Of a DNA stretch of 11,136 bases, positions 1 to 6,802 are shown in pieces. How positions within the stretch are numbered: the stretch's first letter is position 1; every line of letters begins with the position of its first letter. Source of the stretch: JALZBN01 sp035525375 (GTDB lineage: Bacteria > Actinomycetota > Acidimicrobiia > Acidimicrobiales > AC-14); the NCBI GenBank assembly GCA_035525375.1, contig DATLEI010000098.1:1-11136 (forward strand). The letters are read 5' to 3'. The translations under genes were made by a program, and so were the position numbers. Under the pieces are notes generated by a model that made no database searches, was not told the origin of the DNA, and saw nothing but the letters and a program-made list of their open reading frames with translations.

Positions 1-1680
1 GTTGCCGCGGCCTGGGCGAAGGAAGAGGGACGCTCACCCCTGGCGGGCCTGGCGCTCGCCCGAGGGGAAGACGCGACCTGGTTTGCGGCTGAGCAGCTGG
101 CCGGCGCGGAGCCGGTGGCAGCACTTGTGCGCCTCTTCGCAAAAAACGGCCCTCCGCTGCAGGCGCACCGCTCGAAGGAACTGATGCGAGGTCTCGACCG
201 GCTGGGCATCGACGTGCACTCCCTCGCCCTCGACACGGCGATAGCCGCGTACCTCCTCGACCCGGCCGAAACCCAGTACCTCCTCGATGAGCTCACAGTG
301 CGCTACGTCGGACTGGAACTGCGCGCGCCGGAGGCACCTCCGCCAGGGCAACTTGATCTTGAGGGCACGGCGAGCGACCCGTCCACCGAGGCGGGGCGCG
401 CCGCCGCCGCAATTGCAAAGTTGGCGCCGACGCTCGCCAACGCCCTCGACGCGAGAGGCTTGCGGCAGCTCCACGACGAAATCGAGCGCCCGTTGGTGCG
501 GGTGCTCTCGCGGATGGAAAAGGTGGGCGTGCGGGTCGACGTCGCCCAGCTTCGCGAGTTGCACGACGGCCTGGTTTCCGAGGGCCAGCGCCTGGAAGCC
601 GAGATCCAGGAGATCGCGGGCGAGAACTTCAGGGTGAACTCGACACCGCAGCTGCGGCAGATCCTGTTCGACAAGCTCGGCCTGCAACCGCAGAAGAAGA
701 CGAAGACGGGCTTTTCGACCGACGCCGCCTCGCTCGAGAAGTTGCGGGGCCAGCATCCGATAATCGAGCCCCTCCTCCGCTATCGCGAGGTCGAGAAGCT
801 GCGCTCGACCTATGGCGAGAGCCTCCTGGCCGAGGTGGGCGACGACGAACGCATCCACGCCACCTTCAACCAGACCGTCGCCCGCACGGGCCGCCTCAGC
901 TCCGATCGCCCGAACCTCCACAACATCCCCATCCGTACCGGGGAGGGGAGGCGTATCCGGCGCGCCTTCATCCCGTCGGAGGGCTGCCGCTTCCTCGTTG
1001 CCGACTACAACCAGATCGAACTGCGGGTCATCGCCCATCTGGCCCAGGATCCCGGACTCATCGAGGCCTTCGCGTCGGGCCAGGACATCCACCGAGCAAC
1101 CGCGGCGCGCATCTTCAACTGTGACCCCGACGGCGTCACCATCGGACAGCGGTCGAAAGCGAAGATGGTGTCCTACGGGTTGGCGTACGGCATGGAGGCT
1201 TACGGGCTGGGCCAGCGGCTCGGGATTCCGACCGAGGAGGCGGCCGAGATCCTTGACGCCTACTTCGTGGGTTTCCCCAAGGTTCGTTCGTACATGGAAC
1301 GCACCGTCGCCGAGGCCCGCGATCGGGGGTACACCGAGACCTTGTTCGGCCGCCGGCGCCTGATCCCGGAGTTGTCGTCGACCAATTACAGGATAAAGCA
1401 GGCCGGCGAGCGACAAGCGATGAACGCAGGCATCCAGGGCCTGGCGGCCGACATCTTCAAGGTCGCCCTCGTGCGGCTCGACCAGGCCCTCGAGACCGGC
1501 GCACTCGCCAGCCGGCTGGTGTTACAGGTGCACGACGAGGTGATACTCGAGGTGCCACCCGACGAAGTTGACCAGGCCACGACCATCACACTCGACGCGA
1601 TGCGCAATGCCTGTGCCCTCTCCGTGCCCCTCGAAGTGAACCTCTCTTGGGGCGACAGCTGGGCCGACGCTAAGGGGTAG
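1..1680 (+). CDS. polA: DNA polymerase I, C-terminal part (5' end outside window)
   Basis: This is the 3' 559 codons of a family A DNA polymerase, which fills gaps in repair and matures Okazaki fragments. The reading frame is open from base 1, so the 5'-nuclease domain lies upstream. Visible parts are a degenerate 3'-5' exonuclease-like domain (to about base 460) and a complete polymerase domain. Motif A is VADYNQIELR, with the catalytic Asp at 1003-1005. Motif B is RSKAKMVSYGLAYG (Arg 1150, Lys 1162). Motif C is QVHDEV, with Asp at 1534-1536. The base of the O-helix carries Tyr (1174-1176) where E. coli has Phe762; as I recall, mycobacterial Pol I also has Tyr here. The exonuclease III motif (E. 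coli YAAED) reads AAAAI near base 400, so proofreading is probably absent, as in other actinobacterial Pol I. rpsA follows 103 bases downstream. Identity is secure. Confidence 0.97.
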   Translation, partial: VAAAWAKEEGRSPLAGLALARGEDATWFAAEQLAGAEPVAALVRLFAKNGPPLQAHRSKELMRGLDRLGIDVHSLALDTAIAAYLLDPAETQYLLDELTVRYVGLELRAPEAPPPGQLDLEGTASDPSTEAGRAAAAIAKLAPTLANALDARGLRQLHDEIERPLVRVLSRMEKVGVRVDVAQLRELHDGLVSEGQRLEAEIQEIAGENFRVNSTPQLRQILFDKLGLQPQKKTKTGFSTDAASLEKLRGQHPIIEPLLRYREVEKLRSTYGESLLAEVGDDERIHATFNQTVARTGRLSSDRPNLHNIPIRTGEGRRIRRAFIPSEGCRFLVADYNQIELRVIAHLAQDPGLIEAFASGQDIHRATAARIFNCDPDGVTIGQRSKAKMVSYGLAYGMEAYGLGQRLGIPTEEAAEILDAYFVGFPKVRSYMERTVAEARDRGYTETLFGRRRLIPELSSTNYRIKQAGERQAMNAGIQGLAADIFKVALVRLDQALETGALASRLVLQVHDEVILEVPPDEVDQATTITLDAMRNACALSVPLEVNLSWGDSWADAKG

Positions 1681-1684
1681 CAGA

Positions 1685-1690
1685 TAGAAT
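1685..1690 (+). promoter_or_regulatory. possible -10 element for rpsA
   Basis: TAGAAT lies just after the polA stop and fits the TANNNT form of a -10 element. No convincing -35 is seen at 16-18 bases upstream, where the sequence is GC-rich polA coding DNA. If it is used, transcription would start near 1697, so the mRNA would begin almost exactly at the first of two leader hairpins. This is weak support, from motif and position only. Confidence 0.3.
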
Positions 1691-1699
1691 GTTCATTGT

Positions 1700-1754
1700 C
1701 AGTGACCGATCGACTGCGTCACTGCCTCCCGAGAGCCCGAAGCACGGGCGGGAG
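1700..1754 (+). promoter_or_regulatory. structured rpsA leader: two tandem hairpins
   Basis: Two inverted repeats sit back to back in the polA-rpsA gap. The first pairs CAGTGAC (1700-1706) with GTCACTG (1718-1724) across an 11-base loop. The second pairs CTCCC (1726-1730) and GCCCG (1735-1739) with CGGGC (1745-1749) and GGGAG (1750-1754), with a 4-base bulge GAGA and the loop AAGCA. Neither is followed by a T tract, so a classical terminator is not favoured. E. coli S1 represses its own mRNA through leader structure; a similar role here is inference. A factor-dependent polA terminator or a chance structure are the alternatives. Confidence 0.5.
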
Positions 1755-1783
1755 ACTGTCCTGAAAGAAGGCCTACGACCAAC

Positions 1784-3328
1784 ATGTCCGACCAAGTAGC
1801 GAGCGAACCGGAAGCGCAGGAAGCCCCAAGCTCCGAAGTGCCGGAGGCGGCACCCGCAGAGACCACGGCGGAGGCAGCACCCGCAGAGGCGGCAGCCCCA
1901 GAGGCAGCGCCAGAGGAGGAGGGTGAGTACGTCCCCCGGGAGATCACGTTCGACGACCTCGACGGCCTCTCGTTCGAGGATGCGATTGCCGGCACGATCG
2001 TCGAATTCGACGACGGCGACATCGTCAAGGGCATGGTCGTAAAGGTTGACAAAGACGAAGTTCTGCTCGACATCGGCTACAAGTCTGAAGGGGTCATTCC
2101 GGCGCGCGAGCTCTCCATCCGCCACGACGTCGACCCCGGTCAGATCGTCACGCTCGGTGATGAGATCGAGGCCCTCGTCCTCCAGAAAGAGGACAAAGAA
2201 GGCCGGCTGATCCTCTCCAAGAAGCGGGCCCAGTACGAGCGGGCGTGGGGAACTATCGAACGGGTCAAGGAGGAGAACGGTGTCGTTTCGGGCCCCGTCA
2301 TCGAGGTCGTCAAGGGCGGCCTGATCCTCGACATCGGCCTGCGTGGATTCCTGCCTGCATCGCTGGTCGAGCTCCGGCGCGTCCGCGACCTGCTCCCCTA
2401 CGTCGGACGCTCGCTCGAAGCCAAGATCATCGAGCTCGACAAGCACCGCAACAACGTGGTCCTGTCGCGCCGGGCCTGGTTGGAAGAGACCCAGAAGGAG
2501 CAGCGCGAGGAGTTCCTCGACAACCTCAAGCCGGGCGAGAAGCGCCGCGGCACGGTGTCGTCAGTTGTGAACTTCGGGGCCTTCGTCGACCTCGGCGGGA
2601 TGGACGGTCTCGTCCACGTTTCCGAGCTGTCGTGGAAGCACGTCGACCACCCGGCCTCGGTCGTGCAGGTGGGCGACGAGATCGAGGTGCAGGTCCTCGA
2701 GGTCGACCTCGACCGCGAGCGCATCAGCCTTTCCCTCAAGGCGACCCAGCAAGACCCGTGGCAGGAGTTCGCCAACAACCACCGCGTCGGCGAGCTCGTT
2801 TACGGCCGAGTCACCAAGCTCGTGCCGTTCGGCGCGTTCCTACAGGTCGGCGAAGGCATCGAGGGTCTCGTGCACATCTCGGAGATGGCGGCCCACCACG
2901 TCGACCTTCCCGAGCAGGTGGTCAACCCGGGCGAGGAGCTGTGGGTGAAGATCATCGACCTCGATCTCCAGCGCCGGCGCATCAGCCTCTCCATCAAGCA
3001 GGCCGCCGAGGGTGGTGTCGTTGCCGCCGAGTACCAGGAAGCATTCGGCGAGCACCAGTACGACGACCAGGGCAACTACATCGGCGAGTTCGAAGCGGCC
3101 GGTTTCACCCCCGAGACCGAGGCCCAGGCTGCTTGGGCTGACTACGTCGTCGAGGCCGGCGCGGCTGACCCGGCGGCGGCCGCAGCCCCGACGGCAGCAC
3201 CGGCCGAGGAGAATGCGCCGGCCGAGGAGACAGCACCGGCCGAGGAGACAGCACCGGCCCAGGCGCCGGCCGAAGCGCCGGCCGAAGCCGCACCCGCCGA
3301 TCCGGTCGAGGAGCCAGCGGCCGAGTAG
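1784..3328 (+). CDS. rpsA: 30S ribosomal protein S1 with four S1 domains
   Basis: The 514-residue protein has four S1 RNA-binding (OB-fold) domains at about residues 77-147, 163-231, 250-318 and 335-404. Actinobacterial S1 hallmarks are visible, such as VDKDEVLLDIGYKSEGVIPA, RGFLPASLVE, VNFGAFVDLGG and VPFGAFLQV. S1 binds mRNA leaders on the 30S subunit and helps initiation. Four domains is the usual actinobacterial number, against six in E. coli. The ATG at 1784 follows AGAAGG (1766-1771) at a rather long spacing of 12 bases. The first 47 residues and the last 55 or so are low-complexity Ala/Glu/Pro, probably disordered and strongly acidic. The C-terminal tail contains 18-base tandem repeats. 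The next gene downstream is not coaE, which follows rpsA in Mycobacterium tuberculosis. Confidence 0.97.
   Translation: MSDQVASEPEAQEAPSSEVPEAAPAETTAEAAPAEAAAPEAAPEEEGEYVPREITFDDLDGLSFEDAIAGTIVEFDDGDIVKGMVVKVDKDEVLLDIGYKSEGVIPARELSIRHDVDPGQIVTLGDEIEALVLQKEDKEGRLILSKKRAQYERAWGTIERVKEENGVVSGPVIEVVKGGLILDIGLRGFLPASLVELRRVRDLLPYVGRSLEAKIIELDKHRNNVVLSRRAWLEETQKEQREEFLDNLKPGEKRRGTVSSVVNFGAFVDLGGMDGLVHVSELSWKHVDHPASVVQVGDEIEVQVLEVDLDRERISLSLKATQQDPWQEFANNHRVGELVYGRVTKLVPFGAFLQVGEGIEGLVHISEMAAHHVDLPEQVVNPGEELWVKIIDLDLQRRRISLSIKQAAEGGVVAAEYQEAFGEHQYDDQGNYIGEFEAAGFTPETEAQAAWADYVVEAGAADPAAAAAPTAAPAEENAPAEETAPAEETAPAQAPAEAPAEAAPADPVEEPAAE
3197..3250 (+). repeat. 18-base tandem repeat in the rpsA 3' end
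   Basis: Three head-to-tail units (3197-3214, 3215-3232, 3233-3250) encode APAEEN, APAEET and APAEET. They differ by only a few bases, and a decaying fourth unit follows from 3251 (APAQAPAEAPAEA). The unit is a multiple of three, so copy-number change by slippage would lengthen or shorten the acidic tail without a frameshift. Confidence 0.85.
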
Positions 3329-3345
3329 CTTCTCACCCGTCCGGT

Positions 3346-3361
3346 CCCGGCTTGTGCCGGG
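3346..3361 (+). terminator. possible hairpin after rpsA
   Basis: CCCGGC (3346-3351) pairs with GCCGGG (3356-3361) around a TTGT loop, 18 bases after the rpsA stop. There is no T tract, so this would be a stem-only terminator or a processing site, if it works at all. The next gene starts 35 bases further on, so read-through into it is also plausible. Confidence 0.35.
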
Positions 3362-3396
3362 CCGTTCGGGCCAGGCGGGAGGGGGGCACGACTGGC

Positions 3397-4836
3397 ATGA
3401 CAGCGGTAACGAGGCGGATTCACGCGCCGGGGCTCGAGACTCTGTTCATGGCTGCCATCGTGCTCTTCGGCTTTCGCCTGGGCGTGCGCCCAATCGGCGA
3501 CAATTCGATGCTCACGCATCTGCGCACGGGCATCGACATGGTCGGCGGGAAGGGCATCCCGCGCGTCGACCCCTACAGCTTCACTGCCCTCGACCACCAA
3601 TGGGTGGTGCAGAGTTGGCTCCCGGAATGGACGTACGGATGGGCGCACCGCCTGGGGGGCTACCGACTGGTCGTGCTGGAGCAGGCCGTACTCATGGCCG
3701 TGCTGGCGTTTCTGATCGTCCGGCTTGCCCGTACCGGCTCACCTGTTCGCACGGCCGTTGCCGCCACCATCGCCGTCGGCATTGGCGCTACGTACTGGTC
3801 GCCCCGGCCGCTCATCTTCGGGCTCATCTGCATGGCGTTGCTGGTGACGATCGTGGAAAAGCGTCTCAGCTTCTGGTGGCTGGTGCCGCTGGTCTGGTTC
3901 TGGGTCCAGAGTCATGGCTCATTCCCCCTCGGCCTGGTCTGGCTCGGCGCGCGCGCTCTTGGAGAAGGCCTCGATTGGAAGGCGTGGCCCCGCGACACCG
4001 TCCGTTACGTGACGGCATTCCTCGGTGGCCTCGTCGTCGCCATCCTCAACCCCCTCGGGGCCAGGCTGCTCGCCTTTCCTTTCACACTTGGCGAGAAGCG
4101 CTCCGTCTTTTCCAGCATTATCGAGTGGCAATCGCCGAACTTTCAAAAGGCGGGTGGGCGCTACGCCGTCGTCTTCCTCGTTCTGGCCTTGGCGCTGCTC
4201 GTCCGGGCGCGTATTCCGTGGCGCGACGTCGTACCCATCATCGTGTTCTTGGCGGCCTCGCTGATCGCGGTCCGGAACGTCCCGGTCGCGGCCATCGTGC
4301 TGGCGCCCTGCTTGGGTCGGATCCTCAAGCGTCCTGAATCATCGAACTCACGATCCACCGACCGGCCTCCCGACACTCCGAGCCAGCTCCGTCTGCGGCG
4401 TGTGGTCGCAGCTGTGCTGGCGGTCGGGTTCCTTCTCTTCGGCGCGTCAGTAGCGTTCGCCCCCGACCGTGATGCCCTGGCGCTCGGCGCGTACCCCAAA
4501 GACGCGGTCACCTTCTTGAACGAGCGTGGGCTCCGGACCGCTCCCCATCGCCTCGCCCACCAGGACTACGTCGGCAACTACCTGACCTGGCGTCACGGCG
4601 ACAAGGCGCGGGACTTCATCGACGACAGGTACGACATGTTCCCCGTCGGCGTGTCCAAGGACTACCTCACCCTTCTGGGAGGGAAGCCCGGCGCGCTGGG
4701 CGTGCTCGACCGGCGCAAGGTCGACGTGGTGCTGTGGCAGCGCAGTAAACCGCTGGCAACGATCCTGGGCCAGAACGAACACTGGCGCGAGATCTACGAC
4801 AAAGATGGTTGGGTCATCTACGAACGGGAGCCGTGA
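3397..4836 (+). CDS. polytopic membrane protein, GT-C glycosyltransferase-like
   Basis: The 479-residue protein has a hydrophobic segment at residues 14-32, then about seven to nine more (for example 92-110, 119-152, 160-185, 205-222, 256-270, 278-305, 335-353). A soluble C-terminal domain follows from about 360. The first external loop carries VDPYSFT (57-63) and WVVQSWLPEW (69-78). This resembles the acidic first loop and overall layout of GT-C type transferases, which use lipid-linked sugars. The C-terminal part has the DDRYDMFP segment (409-416) seen in related uncharacterised proteins. The family resemblance is from memory; donor and acceptor are unknown. The ATG at 3397 was chosen because a GGGAGGGGGG stretch (3377-3386) ends 10 bases before it; an upstream in-frame TTG at 3352 would add 15 residues. 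It may be co-transcribed with rpsA. Confidence 0.8.
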   Translation: MTAVTRRIHAPGLETLFMAAIVLFGFRLGVRPIGDNSMLTHLRTGIDMVGGKGIPRVDPYSFTALDHQWVVQSWLPEWTYGWAHRLGGYRLVVLEQAVLMAVLAFLIVRLARTGSPVRTAVAATIAVGIGATYWSPRPLIFGLICMALLVTIVEKRLSFWWLVPLVWFWVQSHGSFPLGLVWLGARALGEGLDWKAWPRDTVRYVTAFLGGLVVAILNPLGARLLAFPFTLGEKRSVFSSIIEWQSPNFQKAGGRYAVVFLVLALALLVRARIPWRDVVPIIVFLAASLIAVRNVPVAAIVLAPCLGRILKRPESSNSRSTDRPPDTPSQLRLRRVVAAVLAVGFLLFGASVAFAPDRDALALGAYPKDAVTFLNERGLRTAPHRLAHQDYVGNYLTWRHGDKARDFIDDRYDMFPVGVSKDYLTLLGGKPGALGVLDRRKVDVVLWQRSKPLATILGQNEHWREIYDKDGWVIYEREP

Positions 4837-4848
4837 CCACTGTTCTCG

Positions 4849-6003
4849 TCAAACGGCGGGGCCGGGGGCGGGGGCGGCGAAGTGCTTGCCCAGCGTTTCC
4901 TCCTGGCGCTGGTAGGACGAGCCGATGCCGCGTCCATACAGCGACGACGGTGCCTCCAGCATGTGCTCGAAGGTGAGCTTGCAGACCCGCTGGCCGTGCT
5001 CGATCATGAACGGGACGTCGTGGGCCCGCACTTCTAGGGCGGCGCGCGAACCCCGGAACCGCTGCTCGGGGTCGAAGCCGAAGCCGGGATCGAAGAACCC
5101 GGCGTAGTGAGTGCGCAGCTCACCACTGGTCGGGTCATACGCCGTCATCTCGGCGGCCAGTGTGGGCGGAATCGTCACAGCCTGATCCGACATCAGCAGA
5201 TAGAACCGCTGTGGAGTGAGGACGACCCGGTCGCCCTCCTCTCGTTTCACGTGCTCCCAGTAGGCGTCCGGGTCGAGTGCGCCGCTGCGGGTCATATCCA
5301 GAAGCGGAGCGTTATCCCGGGCCCGGTAGCCGACCCGTCCGTCGGCGTCGCCGCGAAGGTCGAGGCTGAGGAACAGTCCATTCGACGTGGCGAAGTCGTC
5401 GTCGGGAACCGGTCTGTCGTCCGTGTAGAGCAGGGGCTGCTCGTCGCGATGGAACGTCCGCAAGGCCTCGTCATCGAGTTGCGGGCGCCCCAACGAGAGC
5501 CGGAGTTGGTTGAGACACAGGTCCTCCCGCACCCTGATTGCAAACGACAGCGGGACGACTTCCAGGTACAGCCCGCCCTCGTAACCAGCGCTGACCTCGT
5601 CGAAGCGGTAGCTCCCATCGGTGATGAGGCGGGTAAAGACGTCGAGGCGGCCGGTCGAACTCTTCGGGTTGGCCTTGCCTCGCACGTTTGTCGGAAGCTT
5701 CAGCCGCTCCTTCAGGGGAATCAGGTAGGGCCGGTTCGTCTCGAGCACGACGCCCTCCTTGTGGAGATCGAGCTCGTCGATGATGTAGTCCTTGACCTTG
5801 CTCTCGACGGTGTCGCGGTCGGGCAGGAAGCTGCACCGAATCCTGTACGCGACTTCCCCGAGGCGAAGGTCGAGACTTGCCGGCTGCACGTTGTCGAACG
5901 GCACCGTGAAGGCGCCGGCGTCGATAACCCCCGCGGCGATTGCGTCCCGGAGATATCGGTCGGGCAAGACGCCAGGACCGTCGGGGAGTTCCAACGCGGG
6001 CAC
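4849..6003 (-). CDS. dcd: 2'-deoxycytidine 5'-triphosphate deaminase, large two-domain DCD type
   Basis: Predicted to deaminate dCTP to dUTP, the precursor of dUMP and then dTMP. The 384 residues hold two successive dUTPase/DCD-like folds. The first has QPASLDLRLG (40-49), GKANPKSSTGRLDVFTR (109-125) and LYLEVVP (145-151). The second has HYAGFFDPGFG (299-309) and ALEVR (322-326), whose Glu sits where the catalytic Glu of DCD enzymes is expected. This is the long form (about 360-370 residues) that I know mainly from alphaproteobacteria; the usual bacterial enzyme is about 190 residues. The start is a GTG at 6003, and an upstream ATG (6010-6008) is in another frame. The Shine-Dalgarno sequence is weak. 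The gene converges on the membrane-protein gene with 12 bases between stops and diverges from the response regulator. Whether it also acts as a dUTPase cannot be told from sequence. Confidence 0.9.
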   Translation of the reverse strand: MPALELPDGPGVLPDRYLRDAIAAGVIDAGAFTVPFDNVQPASLDLRLGEVAYRIRCSFLPDRDTVESKVKDYIIDELDLHKEGVVLETNRPYLIPLKERLKLPTNVRGKANPKSSTGRLDVFTRLITDGSYRFDEVSAGYEGGLYLEVVPLSFAIRVREDLCLNQLRLSLGRPQLDDEALRTFHRDEQPLLYTDDRPVPDDDFATSNGLFLSLDLRGDADGRVGYRARDNAPLLDMTRSGALDPDAYWEHVKREEGDRVVLTPQRFYLLMSDQAVTIPPTLAAEMTAYDPTSGELRTHYAGFFDPGFGFDPEQRFRGSRAALEVRAHDVPFMIEHGQRVCKLTFEHMLEAPSSLYGRGIGSSYQRQEETLGKHFAAPAPGPAV

Positions 6004-6008
6004 GCCGC

Positions 6009-6014
6009 ATCGTA
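6009..6014 (-). promoter_or_regulatory. possible -10 for a leaderless dCTP deaminase mRNA
   Basis: On the minus strand TACGAT (6014 down to 6009) ends five bases before the GTG start at 6003. That is the spacing expected if transcription begins at the start codon itself. Leaderless mRNAs are common in actinobacteria, and no good ribosome-binding site is present. No clear -35 is visible, so this is tentative. Confidence 0.3.
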
Positions 6015-6074
6015 CCTGCGTGCTTCTAGGATCGTCGCTGGTGTCGCATCCCCAGATGCGCCGCGCCGGCAGCC

Positions 6075-6096
6075 TGTCCTAACCCTCCTCTTACTT
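6075..6096 (+). promoter_or_regulatory. putative autoregulatory response-regulator site
   Basis: Two adjacent 11-base units, TGTCCTAACCC (6075-6085) and TCCTCTTACTT (6086-6096), stand 23 to 44 bases before the response-regulator start. The second matches GCTTCTTACTT from upstream of the secreted-protein gene at 9 of 11 positions, in the same orientation relative to its gene. The first matches GGTTCTTACCT at 7 of 11. OmpR-family regulators usually bind direct repeats spaced by about one helical turn, so autoregulation is a reasonable inference. The site could also act on the divergent dCTP deaminase gene. Confidence 0.45.
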
Positions 6097-6118
6097 TGGG
6101 CGGCTACACCGACTGAGA

Positions 6119-6802
6119 ATGGCTGAAGCCCGCGTACTCATTGCCGAGGACGACCAGAGTGTCCGCGACTCCCTGGCGCGCGTGCTGACGTTCGAGGGCT
6201 ACGAGGTGCAGACCACTGTCAACGGCGCGGAGGCGTTGACGGCAGTGCTCGACACGCCGCCCGACCTCATCGTTCTCGATGTGCTGATGCCCGTGCTCGA
6301 CGGACTGACTGCATGCCGGCGGCTGCGTCAAGCCGGCGACCGCACGCCGGTGCTGATGCTGACGGCGCGCCACGAGGTCACCGACAAGGTTGCCGGGCTC
6401 GACGCCGGCGCGGACGACTACCTCGTCAAGCCCTTCGCCCTCGACGAGCTTCTCGCCCGAGTGCGTGCCCTCCTCCGCCGGACGAGCCTCAGCGGGGAGG
6501 ACGAGAACCTTCGCGTCGGCGACCTCACACTCGATCCTCTTCGACGCCAGGCGCGCCGCGGTGCGCGCCCGCTTGAGCTGACCAAGACCGAGTTCGACCT
6601 GCTCGAGTTGTTCCTCCACAATCGCGACATCGTGCTTACGCGCGACCAGATTTACGAACGCATCTGGGGCTATGACTTCGAGACGTCGTCCAAATCGCTC
6701 GATGTGTACATCGGCTATCTCCGCCGCAAGACCGAGGCGGAAGGTGAGCCGCGGTTGATCCACACGGTGCGAGGCGTGGGGTACACGGCGCGCGAACAGT
6801 GA
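6119..6802 (+). CDS. OmpR-family response regulator, MprA-like
   Basis: The 227-residue protein has a receiver domain (about 4-118) and a winged-helix DNA-binding domain (about 130-225). The receiver has the acidic pair D11/D12, phospho-acceptor D54 in LIVLDVLMP, T82 and K104 in VKPFA. The effector domain has LTKTEFDLLELF, ERIWGYDF and the recognition region SKSLDVYIGYLRRKTE. The text is close to mycobacterial MprA, including the ending EGEPRLIHTVRGVGY, but orthology is not proven so no symbol is given. The ATG at 6119 lacks a strong Shine-Dalgarno sequence. The stop overlaps the GTG of the kinase gene by four bases, indicating translational coupling. It is likely autoregulated through the repeat site just upstream, and it probably also controls the secreted-protein gene at 8246-8884. 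Confidence 0.95.
   Translation: MAEARVLIAEDDQSVRDSLARVLTFEGYEVQTTVNGAEALTAVLDTPPDLIVLDVLMPVLDGLTACRRLRQAGDRTPVLMLTARHEVTDKVAGLDAGADDYLVKPFALDELLARVRALLRRTSLSGEDENLRVGDLTLDPLRRQARRGARPLELTKTEFDLLELFLHNRDIVLTRDQIYERIWGYDFETSSKSLDVYIGYLRRKTEAEGEPRLIHTVRGVGYTAREQ

Noticed and set aside
34..1416. 460-codon open frame antisense to polA
   Set aside because: It is a mirror of the third-position GC bias of polA. The translation has no recognisable family, while the + strand encodes conserved polymerase motifs.
3012..4337. 441-codon + frame spanning the rpsA end and the membrane-protein gene
   Set aside because: It crosses two supported genes in another frame and is rich in Arg, Pro and His, typical of a shifted frame in high-GC DNA.
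5107..6126. 339-codon open frame opposite the dCTP deaminase gene
   Set aside because: The minus-strand protein has clear DCD-family motifs throughout; the + frame is low-information and overlaps the regulator start.
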